Shown here piece after piece: positions 30,510 to 37,225 of a stretch of DNA of 64,000 bases. The stretch comes from Pseudomonas deceptionensis (lineage in GTDB: Bacteria; Pseudomonadota; Gammaproteobacteria; Pseudomonadales; Pseudomonadaceae), in assembly GCF_900106095.1 (NCBI RefSeq), contig NZ_FNUD01000002.1, positions 3,865,501 through 3,929,500 of the forward strand, written 5' to 3'. Made by a program: the position numbers and the translations under genes. Below the pieces are notes generated by a model, which saw only the letters and a program-made list of their open reading frames with translations, was not told the origin of the DNA and ran no database searches. Each line of letters begins with the position of its first letter. Position 1 is the first letter of the stretch.

Positions 30510-30989
30510 TTAAACTTCGCTAGCACCAAACATCACAGGATCGAAACCTTTAGGCCAAACTGTAAACTCGTTATAAATCGCACCAGAAAAAAAAGCACCT
30601 TCTATTCTTTTAACTTCAAAATTAACGCCGCATAAATTAGCCCTTATAAAAATAGCACCACAAACATCAGCATTTCTTAGATCAGACAATGAAAGATCTG
30701 CCTCGGTAAAATCAGCCCCAATTGCGACAACACCGGAAAGATCCACCTTCTTCATCTGCGCCCCAACTAGCGTCGCATTCATAAGAGCAGCACCATGCAG
30801 TACCGCACCACTCAATATAGAGTAATTAAAAGACGCATTTCTCAAATTCGATTTTGTAAAGTCAGCTCCAGAAACATCAAAACCGTCAAAAATTGCACGA
30901 TGCAGCTCCATTCCACTAAATATAGAATTAGCTAGATTGTCCAAAGGCAAATCTAGGGTCTCGCCTGTCTGAAAGCAGATAGTTATCAT
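30510..30989 (-). CDS. Pentapeptide-repeat immunity protein, orphan cassette 9
   Basis: 159 residues dominated by A(D/N)LXX-type pentapeptides (FDVSGADFTKSNLRNASF, VDLSGVVAIGADFTEADL, SDLRNADVCGAIF), predicting a right-handed quadrilateral beta-helix. Its ATG overlaps the stop of the ParB-like toxin fragment (ATGA). The position marks it as the immunity protein for that toxin; how the fold would neutralise it is unknown. Confidence 0.75.
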   Translation of the reverse strand: MITICFQTGETLDLPLDNLANSIFSGMELHRAIFDGFDVSGADFTKSNLRNASFNYSILSGAVLHGAALMNATLVGAQMKKVDLSGVVAIGADFTEADLSLSDLRNADVCGAIFIRANLCGVNFEVKRIEGAFFSGAIYNEFTVWPKGFDPVMFGASEV

Positions 30990-31330
30990 CTATTCCCCCA
31001 ATCTACCAGATCAATTTTCACATCAGATACAGATTTGGTCTGTCCAGCTTTACTGGGTGACAAAGTTCCTGGTGCTACCTCGGGACTTCGCCCTAAAATT
31101 TTTGCAGCGATGTAACGATGATTCCCATCAACAATCACATTGCCAACCATCTTAATTGGAGGAGCGACATCCCCCTTAAGAAGGCGATCAACATATCTCT
31201 GAATAGCAGATAATGAAACAAAATTTTGACCGCTAATAGCAAGATCCCCTTGTAATGCTTTTTGAATGATCTCTGGCGTAACATCTGACCCTTTAGAAAC
31301 CAAGGGCCCCTGAACTGTCGCTTTTGCACC
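30986..31330 (-). pseudogene. Orphan CdiA-CT toxin 9: ParB/sulfiredoxin-like domain
   Basis: 114 codons beginning at the GAKATVQG junction (GGT at 31330-31328) with no start codon in a suitable place. Contains VAPPIKMVGNVIVDGNHRYI and ends DLVDWGNR; the VDGNHRYIAAKILGR block resembles the ParB/sulfiredoxin superfamily nuclease-like core used in polymorphic toxins. Silent unless recombined onto cdiA. Intact reading frame throughout. Confidence 0.7.
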
Positions 31331-31332
31331 AA

Positions 31333-31653
31333 CTAAACTCTAATCAACACAAACTCCATCAAAACCCCACTACCGATCATACTTTCAATAATGAGCCTGC
31401 TCGCTTCCACCGACTTCACAGCGAAATCTATTTCATTTAACGACGCAGAAAAATCAACGATACAATCTATATCTGAAACCCTCTTACTCCCATTGATTTT
31501 AAATCCTTCCATACCAAGAACTGCAATACCATTATTTTTGCAATAGTCGACCAGTCTAACTCCATCGCCGACATCAAACAAAGGGGTACCATTCCACATC
31601 AATGTAGGAGTAACAGGCAAATCTTCTACGGACACTTCTGCAATCAGTCCCAT
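31333..31653 (-). CDS. Immunity protein for colicin E5-like toxin, cassette 8
   Basis: 106 residues starting at 31653 (MGLIAEVS); the first bases overlap the end of the toxin frame by 10 bases. The central KNNGIAVLGMEGFKING segment recalls the start of colicin E5 immunity proteins (LWILGIDGG type). Placed directly behind an E5-type tRNase fragment, so immunity is the natural role. The partner toxin is frameshifted, yet this gene is intact. Confidence 0.7.
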   Translation of the reverse strand: MGLIAEVSVEDLPVTPTLMWNGTPLFDVGDGVRLVDYCKNNGIAVLGMEGFKINGSKRVSDIDCIVDFSASLNEIDFAVKSVEASRLIIESMIGSGVLMEFVLIRV

Positions 31654-31926
31654 GGCGCAACCCACTCAGGATCATTTTTATTAGAGACTTGGACAATCGC
31701 TCCCGTGCGATCATTCCTCACCACATAAGAGCCGTCCTTAGCGATATACCCAGTAGCTGGATCATTGAGGCGCCCCCCCCGACACAGTATCAAAACGAGT
31801 ATCTTTCGTCACAACCGTTTTGATTGGTTTATCGATGACAGACTGTGTAGAGCTTTCCGTCCAGCCCCGCTTGCCCATTTGATCGGCAATCTTTGGTTCA
31901 ATAGTTATTGAAATTCCTTTTGCACC
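31644..31926 (-). pseudogene. Orphan CdiA-CT toxin 8: colicin E5-like tRNase, frameshifted
   Basis: Starts at the GAKGISITIEPKIADQ junction. The sequence ADQMGKRGWTESSTQSVIDK, then after a frame break RLNDPATGYIAKDGSYVVRN and GAIVQVSNKNDPEWVAPWD, is a colicin E5 ribonuclease domain, which cleaves queuosine-type anticodons of tRNA-Tyr, His, Asn and Asp in the family prototype. A run of eight C on the plus strand (31773-31780) is one base too long: seven would restore the frame. The fragment length (283) is not a multiple of three. Confidence 0.85.
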
Positions 31927-31939
31927 GTTAAACTACTAT

Positions 31940-32263
31940 TTATAGGGCACTTAGGGCCTGTGCAGTCTCTATACGAAACCTAAAGAGCCTTGGCATTTTC
32001 GGATTATCTTTTAAATAATTGGCAAGCTCATATTTATCAAAACCCACAATTTCGCTGTTACTCACCTCAAGCTCCGCAATATACTTCCCATCTATCATTA
32101 CCACATAATGCTCTTCAGATTGACCGAAATGGTGATGCAGAACAAACAGACTCATAAGCACCCCGAACTCTCTCGCAAGAAAATCCTTAATCGCAACAGC
32201 CTCATTAGAGTCGAACCATTTACGCGACCCCAGCAACTCACTCTCAATCTCCGCCTTGTTCAT
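31940..32263 (-). CDS. Candidate immunity protein, orphan cassette 7
   Basis: 107 residues, start directly abutting the toxin stop (TAA then ATG). Acidic, with the stretch SEEHYVVMIDGKYIAELEVS predicted as beta strands. No family recognised; called an immunity protein from its position behind a CdiA-CT fragment and before the next GAK junction. Confidence 0.65.
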   Translation of the reverse strand: MNKAEIESELLGSRKWFDSNEAVAIKDFLAREFGVLMSLFVLHHHFGQSEEHYVVMIDGKYIAELEVSNSEIVGFDKYELANYLKDNPKMPRLFRFRIETAQALSAL

Positions 32264-32635
32264 TTATATACCCGGAAATGCCGTAACTATATTTCCAAAC
32301 CTGTCAGGTTGCGTGGTAATAATTGAGGTTGTATTATTGTTTTTTAGGTAGTCCGTCCCTATAGCCCTGCCAACATCTACCTGCCTAACATACAAAATTC
32401 CATGAGTCTTGCTTTCAAGTGTTTTGACAACAGGTGAGCTAACCACCTGATTACTCTGCAACAGTTGCCGCAACTCCCCTTCAGGCATATTAAACTGACT
32501 CTTATTGGCTTTTCCGCTCAAGTGCTCCTTGAGGATATGATTCATGCCGAATTTGTTTGTACCAGTTTGAAGGTTAATCCGTGACTGCACTCGGCCAGGG
32601 ACATGAATTGCAGCTTCGCCTGTCGCTTTTGCACC
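32264..32635 (-). pseudogene. Orphan CdiA-CT toxin 7 (paralogue of toxin 6)
   Basis: 123 codons from the GAKATGEAAIHVPGRVQSRI junction (GGT at 32635-32633) to a stop. The body, FGMNHILKEHLSGKANKSQF, LRQLLQSNQVVSSPVV, VRQVDVGRAIGT, FGNIVTAFPG, is clearly related to toxin 6 but diverged. This H-x-x-x-x-H / VD-G / ITAFP pattern is a common C-terminal toxin type in CdiA proteins; I cannot name the activity. Lacks a start codon. Confidence 0.7.
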
Positions 32636-32636
32636 A

Positions 32637-33149
32637 TTAAATCATGTTGAGTTCTCGTAGTCTTTTCTCACTCACAAACTCTAACTCTCCACCACCCACC
32701 TTAGAACCATCTGAGTAAGTGGACTGACCACAGACGTTACACTGGTAAGCAAGCAACCCGTTATATCTACCGATAAAAATACGCACCCCGTCGGATTGAC
32801 ACCTAGGACATTGTCTATCGGCCTCAACAGTTATCAACGCTTCCATTGTGTCACGTAGAAATCTCGCAATAGGCTCGGCCTCATTAGCTTGATACCCAAA
32901 AATCACTTTTTTTAAATGAGCTATATCGCTAGGCAGGAAGGACGAAAACTCAACCGGCATCAAATTCTCATCAATATGCGAAAATTCATCAATCCCATAG
33001 GTCAAAAACGGCTCAACCGTGAAGTATTTGTAGTTCCCCCTAATCCACGAAAGAACCACCCCAAGAGTCTCCCTTAAAGATGAACTCTCATCTAGCAGCG
33101 TCATAGCCAGTTGAAGCTCACGCCACACATACACAGGGAGAGATCGCAT
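32637..33149 (-). CDS. Zinc-ribbon candidate immunity protein, cassette 6
   Basis: 170 residues. Residues roughly 108-140 contain CPRCQSDGV...YQCNVCGQS, two CXXC knuckles expected to hold zinc, preceded by a mostly helical region. The ATG shares one base with the toxin stop (TAATG). Position defines it as the immunity gene of toxin 6; a zinc ribbon is unusual for a CDI immunity protein. Confidence 0.65.
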   Translation of the reverse strand: MRSLPVYVWRELQLAMTLLDESSSLRETLGVVLSWIRGNYKYFTVEPFLTYGIDEFSHIDENLMPVEFSSFLPSDIAHLKKVIFGYQANEAEPIARFLRDTMEALITVEADRQCPRCQSDGVRIFIGRYNGLLAYQCNVCGQSTYSDGSKVGGGELEFVSEKRLRELNMI

Positions 33150-33559
33150 TAGTTCACTGCCTTAGCTGGGAAAGCTGTTATCAAATTACCTGCTTTATCA
33201 GTAAATACTTTTATCACAGATGTAGGAACACCTCCATCTTTCAACGTAGTAGTTCCGATGACTCTGCCCGTATCAACAGTTCTTACAAATTGACCATCTG
33301 GTAGCGCAGTAAAAGGTGACTTAGCGACTGGGCTGCTCTGAAGAACCCCCTTCAACTCATTTGGGCTAATAGTAAACACAGAGCGGGAATTGGAGACTTC
33401 TACGTCGAAATGACCTTTCAAAACGTGATCAAAGCCCGCAGATACAGGTTTTACAGTATCACGGAGCGGGGTAGTTTCCGTGCGCCCATTGGCAATATTT
33501 ATACGAGATTGCACTCGACCGGACACAGGTATTGCTGCTTCACCTGCGGCTTTTGCACC
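33149..33559 (-). pseudogene. Orphan CdiA-CT toxin 6
   Basis: 136 codons from the GAKAAGEAAIPVSGRVQSRI junction (GGT at 33559-33557). Body: TTPLRDTVKPVSAGFDHVLK, then SPNELKGVLQSSPVAKSPF, VRTVDTGRVIGT and NLITAFPAKAVN. It shares family with toxin 7, including the first 20 or so residues after the junction, so the homologous stretch is longer than in the other cassettes. No start codon; function of the family not identified. Confidence 0.7.
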
Positions 33560-33587
33560 AACAAAAGAGCCGGAAAATTACAAAACA

Positions 33588-33845
33588 CTAACGCGCTTGA
33601 CCGCGCCTTCTGTTGACAGCATCCAGAAGCAGTTCTAGCTCAAGGCCATAACTATTCGGTTCAAAGCTTTCCTCTATGCCGTTCATCATGAACTCATTGG
33701 AAATCAGCTCGCATAGCTCGTCAATCTCACTCGATGATATTGAACCATGAAGTAATTTCTCAGCTAGTTCCAGTTGCAATTCTCCCACTAAAAAGCACAA
33801 CGCAAGTAAAAGCTGCCATTGGGCGCTCGTTAAGACACAGCTCAT
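33588..33845 (-). CDS. Candidate immunity protein, orphan cassette 5
   Basis: 85 residues from the ATG at 33845, which overlaps the toxin stop (ATGA); a longer frame upstream is only a shadow of the toxin. Acidic and helical, with Leu-rich LLLALCFLVGELQLELAEKL and ISSSEIDELCELISNEF. No family recognised; immunity role from position. Confidence 0.6.
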   Translation of the reverse strand: MSCVLTSAQWQLLLALCFLVGELQLELAEKLLHGSISSSEIDELCELISNEFMMNGIEESFEPNSYGLELELLLDAVNRRRGQAR

Positions 33846-34191
33846 TTTCCAGTCCCCGAAGATGATTTCCCCCAACCGGTGACCACTTTACCTTCAGCAT
33901 TGACCACTATGACTGCATCCGTCCCCGTGTACCTGAATGTTGGACCGTACTTTGAAGGGACATATTCAATTTTTAGAGGGCTAGACCAAGCGCTACTGAG
34001 TGCAGACGGGCTAACACCAATGCCGCCATCCCTTCCTGCAAATTGCTCCAATGCGTGATTTGAATAGCTAGTGATCTGTGTAGGTGCCCTTGCTCCGGCC
34101 GCCTGTTCAGCAACCATTTCATTTTGAGTCTAGCAGCATTAGCTGCACTGCTTGCTCCTGAGTCAGGAATAGAGGGAACGCCTTTTGCCCC
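33842..34191 (-). pseudogene. Orphan CdiA-CT toxin 5, frameshifted
   Basis: Begins with the junction GAKGVPSIPDSGASSAANAA, but the frame breaks near 34115-34120 (AAAATGAAATGG) and the toxin body continues in another frame: QITSYSNHALEQFAGRDGGI, then SALSSAWSSPLKIEYVPSKY and TDAVIVVNAEGKVVTGW. The total length of 350 is one base short of a multiple of three. The H-A-x-E-Q...VV-N-x-x-G-x-VVT-W pattern suggests a small RelE/BECR-like RNase; tentative. Confidence 0.65.
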
Positions 34192-34201
34192 GAAGTACCA
34201 C

Positions 34202-34510
34202 CTAACTTATCAAAACCTCTCTTAACTCTTCGACAAATCGGTCCCCCCCTTCACTTTGCGACTCCAAACTAATCATCACTGGAAAGTCTTCGTAAACCAA
34301 TCGTAGGGACTGGCCTTTTATAATCACCCCCCAAACTCTAGTATCAACAGCATCATTTCTACTAATGATACTACCAGAGAAGAGCTTAATAAATTCCTCC
34401 GCATAATTAGGGAAACCTTCCCAGCCCACATCAGAAATAAGCTCCGCATACAACCCCCCAGACTTCATACGACCAAGAGCATAAACTTTATCATCAATAA
34501 ATCTCTTCAT
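34202..34510 (-). CDS. Candidate immunity protein, orphan cassette 4
   Basis: 102 residues; ATG overlaps the toxin stop (ATGA). Pattern GGLYAELISDVGWEGFPNYA followed by VDTRVWGVIIKGQSLRLVYE and MISLES looks like the small alpha/beta immunity proteins that accompany this toxin type. Its function is assigned by position. Confidence 0.65.
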   Translation of the reverse strand: MKRFIDDKVYALGRMKSGGLYAELISDVGWEGFPNYAEEFIKLFSGSIISRNDAVDTRVWGVIIKGQSLRLVYEDFPVMISLESQSEGGDRFVEELREVLIS

Positions 34511-34878
34511 TGGAAAAGGTCTCCACCGCCAGCCCGTGTAGAACTTTCAATTATCTGATCAAAAGTTTTACCTTTTTTAACTAGATCATCAAATGCAGGT
34601 CCAACCTTGTTGCCATATCGCTCCAAGTTTCTTGCGTCAATTACATCAAGCATTTCCGAAGGTGTATATTCCCTGCACTTCATTTTTAGCTCGTTTCTTG
34701 CGCCATAGGCATACTTTGCGACGTCTTCTGCACTAGCGCCGCTAGCACGCATCTTGTCCACAGTTCCTTGTAAGTCGTAAACATCTTTAACATAGTTTTG
34801 CCGGACAGGCGGGAGATACCCGAAGTCTCCGTCAGCTTTAGATATTGCGTTATCCCAAGCAGGAGTCCCTTTTGCCCC
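34507..34878 (-). pseudogene. Orphan CdiA-CT toxin 4 (RN..YG..GP..D..GK..IIE..RxGG type)
   Basis: 123 codons from the GAKGTPAWDNAISKADGDFG junction (here GGGGCAAAAGGG). The C-terminal half, YAYGARNELKMKCREYTPSE, RNLERYGNKVGPAFDDLVKK, FDQIIESSTRAGGGDLFQ, is a toxin module widely seen at the ends of Rhs, CdiA and other polymorphic toxins. Activity not identified from sequence. No start codon at the junction; frame intact. Confidence 0.7.
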
Positions 34879-34881
34879 AAC

Positions 34882-35106
34882 TTATTCGTGAGAAGCTAAA
34901 GTCTTAGTCGCCTGATGCAAAGCAGTCATAAGGTCCTCAAGATTGAAATTCCATTTACCTCCCTCAACGGGGGGATAAATTTCTATTTCAATTGGTCTTC
35001 CTGGCTCATGTGATACCTCAGCCAACTGACTCGACCCCGCCCAAATCTCGAATACACAATTCTCTCGATCTGGGGGGCTTGTTATTACAGTAGATAAAAG
35101 ATTCAT
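34882..35106 (-). CDS. Candidate immunity protein, orphan cassette 3
   Basis: 74 residues; its ATG overlaps the toxin stop (ATGA). Small alpha/beta protein: ENCVFEIWAGSSQLAEVSHE, IEIEIYPP, then a C-terminal helix. No family named; role from position. Confidence 0.65.
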   Translation of the reverse strand: MNLLSTVITSPPDRENCVFEIWAGSSQLAEVSHEPGRPIEIEIYPPVEGGKWNFNLEDLMTALHQATKTLASHE

Positions 35107-35456
35107 GGCTTCGGGGGCTCCAACAAACCAATAAATTTCCCATTTGAATCGTAGCGAAGTCCACGGCCATCAGGGGCAATCACATCCATAACCTTCCCAA
35201 ATCTACCGGTGTCTTTGTAGGTTACGGTGGCCGCCGGATTGCTCAAGATTTCGTCAGCTATTTTTTGACCTTGAGCGTTGATTTCAGAAGGGCTCCCTTT
35301 AACGCTAGGAAACGCACTGCCTTCACGACTACCGTGTTTTTGGAGTGCTCGACCCGCTAATGAAAGTTGTCCTGATTTATCGGCCGGATCAAGCAGTTTT
35401 CCTGCATTCGACAAATCATCAATGTTTTTCCCAGCGAACGCACTACCTTTTGCACC
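35103..35456 (-). pseudogene. Orphan CdiA-CT toxin 3 (AGRALQKHG.. type)
   Basis: 117 codons from the GAKGSAFAGKNIDDLSNAGK junction. The body LSLAGRALQKHGSREGSAFP, GQKIADEILSNPAATVTYKD, GRFGKVMDVIAPDGRGLRYD ending FIGLLEPPKP is one of the most frequent CdiA/haemagglutinin C-terminal toxin types. It looks like a small RNase-type fold, but the activity is not established here. A TTG at 35414 is the only start-like codon; the junction itself has none. Confidence 0.7.
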
Positions 35457-35475
35457 AACTCAATACCCGGCTTCT

Positions 35476-35712
35476 CTAAACTGGCCCCCAATATCCTTTA
35501 AAAGGAGCTTGAGGGGAAACCAATCTCCACGTTTCATTTGACACTATACACTTGAACCATTTCTCTTCAAATCCTGGCCCCGCATAGCTGTCCTGAACAG
35601 GAGTCTGCTCTGTTATCCCAGATTTAACCTGTTCGGTGATCCAGGCAGAAAATCGTTCATACTCCCTAGGAGATGAAAACCCCTCTACAACTTCCCAATT
35701 ACACTCATTCAT
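35476..35712 (-). CDS. Candidate immunity protein, orphan cassette 2
   Basis: 78 residues starting at 35712, where the ATG overlaps the toxin stop (ATGA); four upstream codons belong to the toxin frame shadow. Contains WEVVEGFSSPREYERFSAWI and GFEEKWFKCIVSNETWRLV, rich in Trp and Glu. Called immunity from its position. Confidence 0.65.
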   Translation of the reverse strand: MNECNWEVVEGFSSPREYERFSAWITEQVKSGITEQTPVQDSYAGPGFEEKWFKCIVSNETWRLVSPQAPFKGYWGPV

Positions 35713-36104
35713 TGCTTTATCCAAGAAGTGTCAATTTTGAAATCTTTCGGAAACAACACCTGGTTACCACCCCCAACTAGTCCACCTTGAGGAGCAGCGA
35801 CGCCTTCAAAATACTTAGTTCCTATAGGAACTTCAATTTTGACCACCTTTGTAGCAGTACTCCCCCATTCGGGTTTCAAAGCGCTGTCAATAATCGACTG
35901 GACAGGGTCCGCTGGCTTTGTCGCTGTCCAATAGCCACCCAGCTCCTGCGAAGTCCCACCATAAACACGATACAACGTGGTCGGTTGTTGAGTAACGACC
36001 TCTGAGTACGTACCGCTACGAAATGTGTCCGCGATTCCTTTCGGTAACGGGCCCTGATTCATAGGCCCAAACTCGGTAATTACCTTAGTTGTTGCTTTTG
36101 CACC
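35709..36104 (-). pseudogene. Orphan CdiA-CT toxin 2, possible ADP-ribosyltransferase-like
   Basis: 131 codons from the GAKATTKVITEFGPMNQGPL junction (GGT at 36104-36102). The pattern TTLYRVYGGTSQELGGYWTA, TKVVKIEVPIGTKYFEGVAA, QGGLVGGGNQVLFPKDFKI recalls ART-fold toxins, in which the early YR and a later GGxxQ/E loop are catalytic. The assignment is tentative. Reading frame intact. Confidence 0.65.
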
Positions 36105-36107
36105 ATT

Positions 36108-36428
36108 TTATTCGTGCTCTCGTCTAGAGTAGACAAATCCACTAATCGGATCTAAATCTCGCTTAGCACCCGCTGCATGCACGCACTGGATATCAATTTT
36201 GTTGATCGCCTGCTCTTTCCCTCCCAGTGCATCTAAATTTGTAGCTACAACCTCCAGGCTCTCCAAATCAAAGTCTGTTGGCTGACGATCAAGATAGTAT
36301 CGAATTAGCACAAAACCACTATCATGATATCCGACGGCGATGGCTCTAATATTAGTGTATATCTCGCCAAGTAGTGCAATGCGGAAGCACGCCACGAGCC
36401 AATCCGGCAATTTTGTCGCGAATAGCAT
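36108..36428 (-). CDS. Candidate immunity protein, orphan cassette 1 (partner of Ntox50)
   Basis: 106 residues from the ATG at 36428, with AGGA upstream; the start lies 2 bases beyond the toxin stop. A longer frame to 36473 only mirrors the toxin. Sequence LPDWLVACFRIALLGEIYTN then DSGFVLIRYYLDRQPTDFDL looks like a small alpha/beta immunity protein. Role from position. Confidence 0.7.
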   Translation of the reverse strand: MLFATKLPDWLVACFRIALLGEIYTNIRAIAVGYHDSGFVLIRYYLDRQPTDFDLESLEVVATNLDALGGKEQAINKIDIQCVHAAGAKRDLDPISGFVYSRREHE

Positions 36429-36429
36429 C

Positions 36430-36753
36430 TCAGTTCCTCGCATCTGGAACAATATGGGCACCATTTTTCCCATAGTGGACTTGACCTTTGGTTACAGGCT
36501 GCCCTGTCCGCCCGTCAATACCTACCGGTCTTCCAAAATCCACAATTGGGTTACCACGAGCCCCGGTACCAATAATCGGATATTTACCACTGTGGACTCC
36601 ACCTAAAAGTTCAGCCGGGTCGACGCCATTGTTAAAAAAACTACGTCCTTCCTCAAAGTTATTATGGCCTCTGATATGTTTCCCCTGCTGTCCTGCATGG
36701 ATATTTGTCGGAAGATCGTTGGGAACAGGCAGTTTGCCTGTCGCTTTTGCACC
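36430..36753 (-). pseudogene. Orphan CdiA-CT toxin 1: Ntox50-type RNase domain
   Basis: 107 codons from the GAKATGKLPVPNDLP junction (GGT at 36753-36751), immediately after the cdiI stop. IHAGQQGKHIRGHNNFEEGR, FFNNGVDPAELLGGVHSGK, VDFGRPVGIDGRTGQPVTKG and VHYGKNGAHIVPDARN match the bacterial toxin 50 (Ntox50) pattern: Q-x-KH-I-x-G, ELL, G...G and the final YxKNGxHIVP. This is a BECR-fold RNase family. No start codon, frame intact. Confidence 0.82.
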
Positions 36754-36754
36754 A

Positions 36755-37225
36755 TTAACTCACAGAGGTAAGGCTCACCCCCTCACTGATCACTATTTCC
36801 TCTGGGATCTCATCATAGATAAAAAGTTCATCACCTAAGTTCAAAATGGATAGGCAAAAGCCGTTATCAAACGAGAGAGCAACGCCTATCACTACGTCTT
36901 CTGCTAAGGACTGCACAAGTGATGCTGACACTAACCTCCTTCCTACAACATCGGAGAAATAAAGCTCACCAGAAATACAAAAAACTTCTTGCCTACCGTA
37001 TTCGCCTAGATCGCAGCTTGAAATCGGATTCAAAGAAAAACAGATAGACGCACCATCAGGCCCACCATAGAGTTTCCCAACTTCAGAAGTTTCAAATATA
37101 AGGCCAACCTCTTGAGGGGCAGAATCCCTCTCGGAAGAGAACACATGGAATAGAGCATTTACTGACAGTAGTTTCTTCCCGAGCACTGTTAACAGCCAGG
37201 CAATCATAAGTTCAGAAAAGTTCAT
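36755..37225 (-). CDS. cdiI: CdiI immunity protein of the intact CdiA
   Basis: 156 residues. Its ATG shares one base with the cdiA stop (TAATG), the typical tight coupling of cdiA and cdiI. The sequence has beta-rich stretches (ASICFSLNPISSCDLGEYGR and VVIGVALSFDNGFCLSILNL) and an acidic tail (DEIPEEIVISEGVSL); overall acidic, as expected for an inhibitor of a basic nuclease. No named family recognised, so the role rests on position. Confidence 0.75.
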   Translation of the reverse strand: MNFSELMIAWLLTVLGKKLLSVNALFHVFSSERDSAPQEVGLIFETSEVGKLYGGPDGASICFSLNPISSCDLGEYGRQEVFCISGELYFSDVVGRRLVSASLVQSLAEDVVIGVALSFDNGFCLSILNLGDELFIYDEIPEEIVISEGVSLTSVS

